15,342 nt of DNA from Melioribacteraceae bacterium. GTDB lineage: Bacteria > Bacteroidota > Ignavibacteria > Ignavibacteriales > Melioribacteraceae. The stretch is taken from positions 1 through 15,342 of the forward strand of contig JAQICK010000085.1 in NCBI GenBank assembly GCA_027858595.1. The letters are read 5' to 3'. Each line of letters begins with the position of its first letter. Position 1 is the first letter of the stretch. The notes under the pieces are model-generated. The model had not been told where the DNA came from. It was given only the letters and a program-made list of their open reading frames with translations, and did no database searches. This document shows, piece by piece, positions 8,601 through 15,288 of the stretch. The translations under genes were made by a program, and so were the position numbers.

Positions 8601-10347
8601 CAATATCGCCTCTTATTTCGTTAAGCAAAATGCCAACAAAAGAAATATTCATTTCGTTGTTTTCAATGTTGTCATCAGAATTTGCAACTAATTTTACTAT
8701 GTAACTATTACTTCCTTCAATAAAATCAGTTAACGATTCTACATAGTTCATGCTATCACCCACGTCAAGGAAAGCACCAATAATGCTTTCACTTATTTCT
8801 TCAGTCTGTGGGATTGAATCAAAATTAATATCGTGATAAATTTCAACAGTAAAATTATTTATTGCTGTTAGCCCGATGTTTACAACATTAAATTCAATTT
8901 CAAAATTTTCATTTATTGTTGCATAACTTTTAGTTGCAAATAACTCTGTAAATGACAAATCATTTTCTTTTTTAGTAACTGAGTTTATACTTCCAGGCGT
9001 TGCGTAGTTTTTACTAACAGAACTTTTCCAATTACTGCTATCATTTGACTGTATTTCTGTGGAAATTCTTTCTAATGAAGATCCATCATTTCCACCCCAA
9101 GCAGGGCTATATGAAACGCTATCTATTACTTGGCCTAACGAATCTATTAATTTTAAATCATCACCAGCATTATTAAGCGACGGCAAACTTATTACTACAA
9201 TATTGGAAGGGATTTCATAATAACCCAATAATGTTTCATCTTCTGTTAATATTAAATATTCATTTGGACCTATAAAATAAGTGCTATCAGAAATTAGTGG
9301 TTTTGATGTTCTATCTGCGAGTCTCCAATCGTTTAGGTTTATTCCTTTATTTGTGCGATTAAATATTTCAATCCACTCAGGCTCATCTCCATTTGGCATA
9401 TACATAATTTCGTTTATAACAATGTCGTTGTATTCATTGGGTTTGGGGCGTATAAGTATTTGTGAAGAATAGTAATCGTTGTCTTCCCTTTCATCGGATG
9501 AAAAATCTATCTCAGCAAATATTTTAAATGTTCCATTTACCAAAAAGGTTTTACTCCCTTTTACCTCTAGTGAATCTGCAGTTAGCAAAAACGGTTCAGT
9601 CACATCAAGAATCAGTTCATCGTTTTGAGCAACCGAATCTCTATTTAAATCCACAAATAATTTTATTCCAAAATTGGTTGCCTCTTTTAATCCGAGATTA
9701 TTAATTTTAAGAGCAAACTCAATTTCACTCTCGACATATAGATCTTGTGGAGCGAAAGAAAGTGAAGAAATAGCTAAATCATAGTTTCTTGGAGAAACAG
9801 AATTCTTAAATCCTGGAGTTCCGTGTTCCGCAAACGAATTACTCCAGTTTTCAATATTGTTTGGTTCATTTTGATTAATTTTTTCATCCGAAATTCCCAT
9901 TTTGTTATTTGCCGTATATGTATAAATATCAACTGTGTCTCCAACTTCATTCAGTAAATAGAGACTCCTATCGCTTGTGTTCGCCATTCCACTACTTCCA
10001 AACTTGCCATTATCAATTTGTAGAACAATAGTGGAATCTGAAATAAGCTGAAAATAAATTCCGTTTGTGGAATCGTAATCATTTTCCAGAATTAGGGCAA
10101 AACTTTTTGGTGGTAGAATTATCCCGCTATTAAACGCAATAATTGTATCAGCAGAAGATGTAGAGTATATTATATGATATTTGGAAAGATTAATTGATGA
10201 ATCGTTTGATGTATTATATAGTTCTATAAACTCACCATTTGCTTCAAGAGGATAAAACATTATTTCTGAAAGAGTTATGCTGTTGTTTATTTGAGCGTAA
10301 ATTCCAAGATGGAGCAATAGGGAAAATATAAATATACCTTTCTTCAT
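5698..10347 (-). CDS. Secreted multi-lamin-tail-domain surface protein with CARDB-like spacers and FlgD-like C-terminal domain
   Basis: This 1549-residue protein opens with a signal peptide (MKKGIFIFSLLLHLGIYAQ), so it is exported. The rest is modular. Six lamin-tail-domain (LTD) units lie at about residues 22-183, 308-457, 580-730, 848-1001, 1116-1267 and 1276-1435. The core motif is INEIM-x-P...EPEWIEIFN, then DS-x-x-Y...WGG, SLER, NW and a closing TPG-x-x-NS. Four CARDB-like beta-sandwich spacers (about 188-300, 460-570, 733-840 and 1004-1112) carry the motif NNIG/NNLG and an acidic turn such as LNRDSVAQNDE. Units 5 and 6 abut without a spacer. The C-terminus (1446-1549) starts SPNPFSPDNDG and holds a FlgD-Ig-like fold (KIFDDHGRIVRTL, then FNGLNEDGNPLQIGMY). 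Such domains commonly end type IX-secreted proteins, but a canonical type A tail is not obvious. Extracellular LTD proteins are often linked to nucleic-acid or surface binding or to hydrolases, but no catalytic domain is visible here. The role is probably structural or adhesive. It is transcribed alone, divergent from the RdhA-like gene. Confidence 0.85.
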   Translation of the reverse strand: MKKGIFIFSLLLHLGIYAQINNSITLSEIMFYPLEANGEFIELYNTSNDSSINLSKYHIIYSTSSADTIIAFNSGIILPPKSFALILENDYDSTNGIYFQLISDSTIVLQIDNGKFGSSGMANTSDRSLYLLNEVGDTVDIYTYTANNKMGISDEKINQNEPNNIENWSNSFAEHGTPGFKNSVSPRNYDLAISSLSFAPQDLYVESEIEFALKINNLGLKEATNFGIKLFVDLNRDSVAQNDELILDVTEPFLLTADSLEVKGSKTFLVNGTFKIFAEIDFSSDEREDNDYYSSQILIRPKPNEYNDIVINEIMYMPNGDEPEWIEIFNRTNKGINLNDWRLADRTSKPLISDSTYFIGPNEYLILTEDETLLGYYEIPSNIVVISLPSLNNAGDDLKLIDSLGQVIDSVSYSPAWGGNDGSSLERISTEIQSNDSSNWKSSVSKNYATPGSINSVTKKENDLSFTELFATKSYATINENFEIEFNVVNIGLTAINNFTVEIYHDINFDSIPQTEEISESIIGAFLDVGDSMNYVESLTDFIEGSNSYIVKLVANSDDNIENNEMNISFVGILLNEIRGDIVINEIMHSPISPEPEWIEIFNGSSKSINLKNYQMADNATTASLLFDDIILNPNEYFVFADDSSFIDVYPNVQNFIIASLPGLNNGGDRIIILDSLNRVIDSLYYFDSWGGANGKSLERFYSEGSSVDSVNWQSTKQLVGGTPARVNSISIKDYDVALTEILFTPEIPKYSEGVLVSVKVNNIGKENVEFLVQLFEDVNLDSKNIILHETSESILLNSGDSLIHQFTWKLESIKHEHMFIIKGVLPNDEDSSNNSIENSITPGFRQASIIVNEIMYSPINGEPEWIEFFNTTDDSININGFTISDILTTPKIIEIVTNKFISPKNYIVVSKDSTIWDYHSSIVSPIITINFANLNNDIDGVVIKDTFGETIDSIEYKLNWGGSNGSSLERVLVSNSSTDSTNWKSSSDLELSTPGRKNSVTPFENDLAICEITTLPEFPTLDDDVFVEVKIKNIGLKNVASYSSKIEYEMDNVILILDEIEYSDLAVADSVILQSEHLFKLTDSAKIFVELKYSLDENSSNNKTTITLHPGAKRNTIIINEFMANPKTDEAEWIELYNNYTMDIDISNWFVSDLYTTPKPCKISDAPLVIEVNEFIIITNDTSKFSYKNAEAIEVNFGTLGNTEDGIILYDFNQKVVDSLRYDNDWEIEKGRSLERVLVSDNSTGIYNWLPSLSATGATPGLSNSVLETTPADENSIIINEIMFAPEIDNSEFVELFNPTENDIDIGGWELIINEKDYFEVVSTFLILKSKEYFVIASDSSIINYYEFSEDVNFTVLKSGSLSLSNDGESIVIIDHWGNRIDSLFYNPKWHNQNIAITKNKSLERITSEIISNEQTNWSTSVSKSGATPGIVNSIFAQNEKQENGISFSPNPFSPDNDGFEDFAIINYSLPYNTAQIRIKIFDDHGRIVRTLVNNKAVANSGSIIFNGLNEDGNPLQIGMYIVYLEAVDINSRASTSYKDVIVVARKL
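6043..10284 (-). repeat. Six tandem LTD-coding units within the surface-protein gene
   Basis: The coding repeats lie at 9799-10284, 8977-9426, 8158-8610, 7345-7806, 6547-7002 and 6043-6522 (units 1 to 6, minus strand). They are clear at protein level (INEIM, EWIE, SLER, TPG motifs) but diverged at DNA level. The best-kept DNA segment encodes EWIEIFN and its neighbours, seen on the plus strand as variants of TTCAATCCACTCTGG near 7745, 8550 and 9368. This points to old duplication with selection on the protein rather than recent copying. Units 1 and 6 are the most divergent: unit 1 lacks the WGG and SLER motifs, and unit 6 lacks WGG. Confidence 0.8.
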
Positions 10348-10531
10348 ATGAATAAACTCTTTGATTTTTTGTGCCTATTACAAATTAGTAATTTCTAGGT
10401 TAAGAATCATGATAATAATACTCGATCCATAATTTTCTATAAATTACCATTGCTCTTTCTTTTTGAAATTATGTAAATTCACTTTGCTAGATTGCAAAAA
10501 AGCCATTTTATAAATTAGGAAAATAGAAAGT
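10348..10531. promoter_or_regulatory. Divergent intergenic region between multi-LTD and RdhA-like genes
   Basis: These 184 nt must carry both promoters. A 13-nt palindrome, AAATTA-G-TAATTT, lies at 10382-10394 and an 8-nt palindrome ATCATGAT at 10407-10414. Either could be an operator, but both are short and AT-rich enough to arise by chance. For the rightward gene, TCACTTTG just upstream is a 7-of-8 match to the TAnnTTTG element, though no TTG lies at a good distance. AGGA before the ATG at 10532 is a plausible ribosome site with long spacing. Confidence 0.35.
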
Positions 10532-11881
10532 ATGCCATATACCGATTTAATTAATTTATTTTTTACAATTTTGATTTTTCTTTTTTTCGTTTGGGGGGCA
10601 TTTGTTTCCTATAACGAGAATGAAAGAGCCGCTGCCTTTCGAATGTTGTTCATTTCTTTTTTTGCAATAACTCCGTTTGTTTTACCAGTAGTTTTTCATT
10701 TTAACTACTGGTATGAATATTCAATTTCTCTTTGGTCTATAGGTGGAATAGCTTTCCTATTTTTTTTTCTTCCTATTCATGGTAAAATATCTATTCGTAA
10801 TTTTCCTAAAAATCGATTTGATGAGAGAGATACAATTTTTTCTAGACGAAGATTAAAACCTAACACCAAGAGATATATAGAATACTATTCTGATAAACCT
10901 GATCAAGAAATTTCTGACACAAAATTATTTTTTAAAAATGGACTGCTACAGAAGGGAACAAAGTTCTATAATGCTTTTCACTTTGCTGCAGCAAAAGCAA
11001 GTTTTACAACAGTTGAACAATTGGAGAATATAATAACTTGTAAACCATCGGAAGAAAAGATTGAAGTTGACCCACAAAAAATTTCCGCATTTATTGAAGA
11101 GTGGAGCAAGAAACTAGGTGCACGTGACTCTGGCGTTACACATCTTAAAGATTATCATCTTTATTCTTTTGGTGGGTTCAATAAACATTTTGGAGAACCA
11201 ATTTTAAATAATCATAAATATGCTATTGCCTTTTTAGCTGAGATGGATAAAGCCATGATTAATCCTGCTCCGCAAGGATCAGCCGTAATGGAATCGGCAC
11301 AACAGTATTTGGCTCCTGGAACAGTTGCCGTTCAAATAGCTTCATTTATTAGAAATTTAGGATACGAAGCAAGTGCACACATTGATGGAAATTATCAAGT
11401 GATTTGTCCGCTTGTTGCACGTGATGCGGGGCTTGGCGAAATTGGAAGAATGGGATTATTGATGACGCCAAAGCAAGGTCCTCGCGTTCGGATTAGTGTT
11501 GTAACAACAGATATGCCCCTAGTAGATAATAATTCTAAGTATGATTATAGTATTAACGAATTTTGTTCGATTTGTAAAAAATGTGCTGATGTTTGTCCGA
11601 GTGGAGCTATTTCCCATGATGACAAAAAAGAGATTGACGGAATAGAGCGTTGGAAAATTAATCCTGAGGCATGTTATTCTGTTTGGGGTTCATTTGGAAC
11701 AGATTGCGGACGCTGCATGGCCGTTTGTCCATATTCACATCCAAATAATTCTTTTCATAACCTTGTACGATTTGGGATAAAACACTTTCCAAATTTTAGA
11801 CCCTTAGCTCTTTGGATGGACAATTTCTTTTATGATAGAAAACCCAAAAGCAAAAAAATGGTTGATTGGATGCAAATTTAG
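10532..11881 (+). CDS. Membrane-anchored reductive-dehalogenase-like (RdhA/QueG superfamily) 4Fe-4S protein
   Basis: The 449-residue protein has three predicted membrane helices (about 6-26, 34-56 and 64-82) and then a soluble domain of the corrinoid-dependent RdhA/QueG type. Visible hallmarks are the helix IASFIRNLGYEASAH (269-283), the glycine loop ARDAGLGEIGRMG (296-308) and VRISVVTTDMPL (319-330). Two ferredoxin-type clusters follow: C345-X2-C348-X2-C351-X3-C355-P, and C381-X10-C392-X2-C395-X3-C399-P, each able to hold a 4Fe-4S cluster. The wide first spacing in the second set, within ACYSVWGSFGTDCGRC, is characteristic of RdhA proteins. Respiratory RdhA proteins normally carry a twin-arginine signal and have an RdhB anchor gene beside them. 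Here neither is present, and the N-terminal helices take the anchor role. Which side of the membrane the domain faces is not certain. The substrate is unknown: organohalide reduction is possible but unproven, and another corrinoid-linked reduction is equally open. Epoxyqueuosine reductase itself is unlikely because that enzyme is soluble. Confidence 0.75.
   Translation: MPYTDLINLFFTILIFLFFVWGAFVSYNENERAAAFRMLFISFFAITPFVLPVVFHFNYWYEYSISLWSIGGIAFLFFFLPIHGKISIRNFPKNRFDERDTIFSRRRLKPNTKRYIEYYSDKPDQEISDTKLFFKNGLLQKGTKFYNAFHFAAAKASFTTVEQLENIITCKPSEEKIEVDPQKISAFIEEWSKKLGARDSGVTHLKDYHLYSFGGFNKHFGEPILNNHKYAIAFLAEMDKAMINPAPQGSAVMESAQQYLAPGTVAVQIASFIRNLGYEASAHIDGNYQVICPLVARDAGLGEIGRMGLLMTPKQGPRVRISVVTTDMPLVDNNSKYDYSINEFCSICKKCADVCPSGAISHDDKKEIDGIERWKINPEACYSVWGSFGTDCGRCMAVCPYSHPNNSFHNLVRFGIKHFPNFRPLALWMDNFFYDRKPKSKKMVDWMQI
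10683..10713. repeat. Perfect 11-bp inverted repeat inside the RdhA-like gene
   Basis: TACCAGTAGTT (10683-10693) and AACTACTGGTA (10703-10713) are exact reverse complements separated by a 9-nt loop. The element sits about 150 nt inside the coding region, across codons of the second membrane helix and the loop after it. No T-run follows, so it is not a standard terminator. A hairpin of this length could affect mRNA folding or decay, or bind a dimeric regulator, or be chance. Confidence 0.6.
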
Positions 11882-11946
11882 TTATTAATTTTATACTCAC
11901 CTATATATTCAATGCTTTTTTCAACTCGTTTCATCTAATAAATCCG

Positions 11947-11954
11947 TAATTTTG
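11947..11954 (+). promoter_or_regulatory. Candidate -7 element (TAnnTTTG type) for dxr-rseP
   Basis: TAATTTTG matches the Bacteroidota -7 consensus TAnnTTTG and lies 21 nt before the dxr ATG, which would give a very short leader. No TTG is found at the expected -33 distance, so only half of the promoter is visible. Confidence 0.3.
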
Positions 11955-11975
11955 CCAATTCAAATGATTTAATTA

Positions 11976-13124
11976 ATGGAAATGCAAAAGAAAAAAGTCT
12001 TCATACTTGGTTCAACAGGTTCAATCGGTGTTAGTACGCTTGATGTTATTCGTCTTCATCAAAATTCTTTTGAGATAGTGGGATTAACAGCAAACAGAAA
12101 TGTTGGCTTACTTTTAAAACAAGTAGCTGAGTTTAATCCAAAATATGTTGTCGTTAGAGAAGAAAGCTTGGCAGATAAAGTTAGTGCAAATTTGCCTAAA
12201 GGAACAATTTTATTAACTGGCGAAGAAGGATTAACAACAGCTACACGTGTGGCAAATTATGATATTCTTGTTTCTGCCCTTGTTGGATTTGCAGGGCTTA
12301 AGCCCACTATTGAAGGAATTAAAAGAGGAAAACGTATTGCTCTGGCCAACAAGGAAACTCTTGTAGTTGCTGGTGAAATAATTACTAATCTGGCAAAAGA
12401 ATACAATTCAGAAATTCTTCCTGTTGATTCTGAACATAGTGCAATTTTTCAATGTTTGGCTGGTGAACGAGAAAAAGAAATTGAAAAATTAATTTTAACT
12501 GCATCTGGCGGGCCATTTTTTAGAAAATCAAAAGATGAGTTGAAAAATGTATCCGTTGCCGAAGCGCTCAAGCATCCTAATTGGGAAATGGGAAGCAAGG
12601 TTACTATTGATTCGGCAACAATGATGAACAAAGGTCTTGAAATGATTGAGGCACATTGGCTGTTTAATCTCCCTCCAAACAAAATTGATGTTACAATTCA
12701 TCCTCAGTCAATTGTTCACTCTATGGTGGAATTTGTGGATGGCTCTATTAAGGCACAATTGAGCAGTCCTGATATGCGTTTGCCAATTCAATATGCTTTA
12801 ACATATCCAGAAAGAATGCAAAATAGTTTTACCAATACTAAGCTTACTGAAATTGAATCTTTAACATTTCACAAACCAAATTTTACAAAGTTTGAATGTC
12901 TTCAACTAGCTTTTGATGTTTTAGAAATAGGTGGAACTGCACCATGTGTTTTAAATGCTGCCAATGAAATTGCAGTTGAAAGATTTTTAAATAATGAAAT
13001 AGCTTTCACAGCTATTCCAGAATTAATTAAAGACGCATTAAAGAATGTTGAAATTAAATCAGAAGTAAATTTAGAAACAATTATTGAATGTGATAGTTTA
13101 ACACGAAAATATTTTAAAGTTTAA
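11976..13124 (+). CDS. dxr: 1-deoxy-D-xylulose 5-phosphate reductoisomerase
   Basis: This cytosolic NADPH-dependent enzyme makes 2-C-methyl-D-erythritol 4-phosphate, the committed step of the non-mevalonate isoprenoid pathway. The 382-residue length is standard. The nucleotide-binding loop is LGSTGSIG (11-18). ALANKET (122-128) carries the substrate-binding Lys (K126). The metal ligands, by alignment with the E. coli enzyme, are D151 and E153 (in VDSEHS) and E222 (in NKGLEM). Substrate contacts include S152, S177 (ASGGPF), H200, W203, S213, N218 and K219. The signature HPQSIVHSMVEF (242-253) and the C-terminal helix APCVLNAANEIAV (322-334) complete the fold. All key residues are present. A second in-frame ATG lies two codons later, and neither start has a strong ribosome site; the first is used here. 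It is followed 17 nt later by the site-2 protease gene, a pairing seen in many bacteria. Confidence 0.97.
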   Translation: MEMQKKKVFILGSTGSIGVSTLDVIRLHQNSFEIVGLTANRNVGLLLKQVAEFNPKYVVVREESLADKVSANLPKGTILLTGEEGLTTATRVANYDILVSALVGFAGLKPTIEGIKRGKRIALANKETLVVAGEIITNLAKEYNSEILPVDSEHSAIFQCLAGEREKEIEKLILTASGGPFFRKSKDELKNVSVAEALKHPNWEMGSKVTIDSATMMNKGLEMIEAHWLFNLPPNKIDVTIHPQSIVHSMVEFVDGSIKAQLSSPDMRLPIQYALTYPERMQNSFTNTKLTEIESLTFHKPNFTKFECLQLAFDVLEIGGTAPCVLNAANEIAVERFLNNEIAFTAIPELIKDALKNVEIKSEVNLETIIECDSLTRKYFKV

Positions 13125-13131
13125 GAAAGGA
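13125..13131 (+). promoter_or_regulatory. Ribosome-binding site of rseP in the dxr-rseP gap
   Basis: GAAAGGA begins directly after the dxr stop codon and lies 10 nt before the ATG at 13142. It is one of the clearer Shine-Dalgarno sites in the window and supports translation of rseP from a shared dxr-rseP message. Confidence 0.6.
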
Positions 13132-13141
13132 TTTAGAATTA

Positions 13142-14497
13142 ATGGATTATGTAATATATTTTATACTAACTATTGGAATTTTAGTTTTTATACACGAGTT
13201 AGGACATTTTCTTGCAGCACGTGCATGTAAGATGAGGACAGATGTTTTTTCAATTGGGTTTGGAAAAAGATTATTTGGCTGGAACCAAATTAACGGATTC
13301 ACAACTGGTAATCTACCAGAAGATTTAGATTTACAAGGGCATACTGATTATCGAGTTGCACTACTTCCTCTTGGTGGATATGTTAAAATTTCAGGGATGG
13401 TTGATGAAAGTTTTGACAATAGTTTTGCAAACACAGAACCGAAACCATACGAATTTAGGGCAAAACCCACATATCAGAAGCTATTTGTAATCTCTGCTGG
13501 TGTTTTGATGAATTTAATTCTTACTATAGCGATTTTTTCTGGTATTAATTATTTCCAAGGCAAGCAGCTTGTAAAAACAACAACTGTCGGAGTTGTGGAA
13601 GAATCAACATTAGCTTATGAAGCCGGCTTCAGAACTGACGATAAAGTAATATCAATTAATGAAGAAGAAATTTCGGATTGGTTTAAAATTTTAACTTCCC
13701 TTTTTCTTGATGAAAGTGGAGTGGAAAAAAAAGTTACTGTTTTTAGAAATACTAGTAATATCTCTTTTATAATTTCAGAAGATATTTTAGCAGAAGCCGC
13801 TCAATCGCAATCCTTTTTGCCTTATGGAAATATAAAACCAGCTATCAGCAGTGTTGTTGATGAATCGCCCGCTAACGATGCGGGAATTAAAGGCGGTGAT
13901 ATTTTTCTATCTCTAAATAATCTTATATTAAGAAATAGTGCAGATGCAATTAAAATAATTTCTTCAAGTTCTAATGTTGAACTATCTCTTACTATATTGC
14001 GTGGGGAAGATACAATTAGAACTGCGGTTACACCTGGACTTGATGGAAAAATTGGTATTGTTCTTGGTGATAAATATACTGGCAAAATTGAATATGAAGA
14101 ATATACATTCTTCGCAGCTATTGGCTCTGGCTTAACAGGAGCCGTTCAGTATGTAACAGTAACATTTGAATATATGGGTAGAGTTATTTTTGGAGACTTA
14201 GAGGTTGCACAAGCTTTTGGTGGGCCAGTTAAAATTGCTCAAATTGCCACCGAAGCAGCCGATGCAGGAATGATTCCCTACTTAAGATTCCTTGCTGTAC
14301 TTAGTTTGAGTTTAGCAATATTAAACATTCTTCCTTTTCCAGTTTTGGATGGTGGACATTTTGTTATGATTGCGATAGAAGGAATTTTTAGAAGAGAAAT
14401 TCCTATTAAGGTTAAAATAGCAATTCAAAATGCTGGATTTGTCCTTATATTAATGCTTATGGCATTTATCATTTATAACGATATTATAAATATGTAG
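13142..14497 (+). CDS. rseP: RseP-type site-2 intramembrane zinc metalloprotease
   Basis: This inner-membrane protease cuts membrane-embedded substrates such as anti-sigma factors and leftover signal peptides. The 451-residue length is typical of the two-PDZ form. The zinc motif HELGH (H18, E19, H22) lies in the first membrane helix (about 2-22). The conserved LLPLGGYVKISGM sits at 74-86. A second helix spans about 114-135. PDZ1 (about 144-213) and PDZ2 (about 228-305) follow, with the repeated pattern AGF/AGI...D-K-V-I/D-I-F. The second catalytic motif is NILPFPVLDGGHF (395-407), where D403 is the third zinc ligand, and a last helix lies at about 430-447. About 20 residues (GFTTGNLPEDLDLQGHTDY, 52-70) sit between the zinc helix and the LPLGGY loop, longer than I would expect. 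It is the second gene of the dxr operon. A downstream anti-sigma target is not visible here. Confidence 0.94.
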   Translation: MDYVIYFILTIGILVFIHELGHFLAARACKMRTDVFSIGFGKRLFGWNQINGFTTGNLPEDLDLQGHTDYRVALLPLGGYVKISGMVDESFDNSFANTEPKPYEFRAKPTYQKLFVISAGVLMNLILTIAIFSGINYFQGKQLVKTTTVGVVEESTLAYEAGFRTDDKVISINEEEISDWFKILTSLFLDESGVEKKVTVFRNTSNISFIISEDILAEAAQSQSFLPYGNIKPAISSVVDESPANDAGIKGGDIFLSLNNLILRNSADAIKIISSSSNVELSLTILRGEDTIRTAVTPGLDGKIGIVLGDKYTGKIEYEEYTFFAAIGSGLTGAVQYVTVTFEYMGRVIFGDLEVAQAFGGPVKIAQIATEAADAGMIPYLRFLAVLSLSLAILNILPFPVLDGGHFVMIAIEGIFRREIPIKVKIAIQNAGFVLILMLMAFIIYNDIINM

Positions 14498-14509
14498 ATT
14501 AAGAACTTG

Positions 14510-14544
14510 CAAACCTCTTAGGTTTTTGAAACCTCAGAGGTTTG
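14510..14544. terminator. Nested palindrome between rseP and the HD gene (likely two-way terminator; repeat-like)
   Basis: CAAACCTCT (14510-14518) pairs with AGAGGTTTG (14536-14544), one T/C mismatch follows, then AGGTTT (14520-14525) pairs with AAACCT (14529-14534) around a TTG loop. That gives 15 pairs with one mismatch. It lies 12 nt after the rseP stop and 2 nt from the stop of the convergent HD gene, so it can end transcripts from both sides. The T-runs are short. The AAACCTC-AGGTTT-AAACCT-GAGGTTT design resembles palindromic spacers repeated in Bacteroidota genomes, so it may be a dispersed element reused as a terminator. Confidence 0.7.
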
Positions 14545-14546
14545 TG

Positions 14547-15200
14547 TCAACTTTTACCTTCCCACTCTTTGTAGAACTGCTTTAGATAATCTTCCATAAT
14601 TTTGTGTCGTTCTGTTGCCATCTCTATTCCCGTTTCTGTATTCATTCTATCTTTTAGCTGAAGTAATTTTTCATAAAAATGATTTATCGTTGGTGCTGTG
14701 CTATTTTTATATTCTTCCTTTGTCATATTCAAATTAGGTGGTATTTCTGGATTATAGATTTCTCTATTTTTAAATCCACCGTAATTAAATGTGCGGGCAA
14801 TTCCTATTGCACCCATAGCATCCAGTCTATCAGCATCTTGAATAACATCTAGTTCTGGAGAGTTAAATCTCTGAACCTCTTTTCCACCTTTAAATGAAAT
14901 GTTTTTAATAATTGCATCAACATGTTCAATTGTAACCGCATTTACATTTTGCGATTTTAAGAATTCTTTTGCAACTTTTGGTCCAACTGTTTCGTCTCCA
15001 TTATTAAATTTTGAATCGGCAATGTCGTGTAACAATGCTCCAAGTTCAACAATAAAAGAATCTACTTTTTCGGTTTTAGCCATTTGCTTTGCTGTTTTCC
15101 AAACGCGATGTATGTGCCACCAATCATGGCCGCCTTCTGCATCTTTGAGTTTCTCTTTTACAAAATCAATTGTTTCCTTAATTGTATTTTCTTTATTCAT
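14547..15200 (-). CDS. HD-domain phosphohydrolase (YedJ/YpgQ-like)
   Basis: The 217-residue soluble protein is a compact single HD domain. The metal-site motifs are in order: HDWWHIHRVW (25-34, H31), LLHDIAD (56-62, H58 and D59) and QDADRLDAMGAIG (121-133, D122/D124). The pattern GGHDWWH-x-H...LGALLHD...QDADRLDA is that of the YedJ/YpgQ group, whose Bacillus member has been reported as a nucleotide pyrophosphohydrolase. The substrate here is an inference, and a house-cleaning (d)NTP hydrolase is the best guess. It lacks the synthetase part of RelA/SpoT and the larger layout of dGTPases. The ATG has AGGA 5 nt upstream, which supports this start. It is a single gene, convergent with rseP and separated from it by the palindrome at 14510-14544. 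Confidence 0.88.
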   Translation of the reverse strand: MNKENTIKETIDFVKEKLKDAEGGHDWWHIHRVWKTAKQMAKTEKVDSFIVELGALLHDIADSKFNNGDETVGPKVAKEFLKSQNVNAVTIEHVDAIIKNISFKGGKEVQRFNSPELDVIQDADRLDAMGAIGIARTFNYGGFKNREIYNPEIPPNLNMTKEEYKNSTAPTINHFYEKLLQLKDRMNTETGIEMATERHKIMEDYLKQFYKEWEGKS

Positions 15201-15288
15201 GTGTTCCTATGGTTAGTATATTCGGCTGAGTTCTAATAATGTCAGCATTCTTGATTTTTAAAAAGGCTTTGGTTAACTAAAAAGCACT

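Noticed and set aside
5698..10347. Nuclease or hydrolase activity in the multi-LTD protein
   Set aside because: LTDs often accompany nucleases, so I looked for an added catalytic domain, but all segments are accounted for by LTD, CARDB-like and FlgD-like modules.
10532..11881. Calling the Fe-S protein epoxyqueuosine reductase (QueG)
   Set aside because: QueG is soluble. The three membrane helices and the C-X10-C-X2-C-X3-C spacing of the second cluster fit RdhA-like proteins better.
14899..15216. 105-residue plus-strand ORF antisense to the HD gene
   Set aside because: The opposite strand encodes a clear HD protein with all metal-site motifs; this frame has none.
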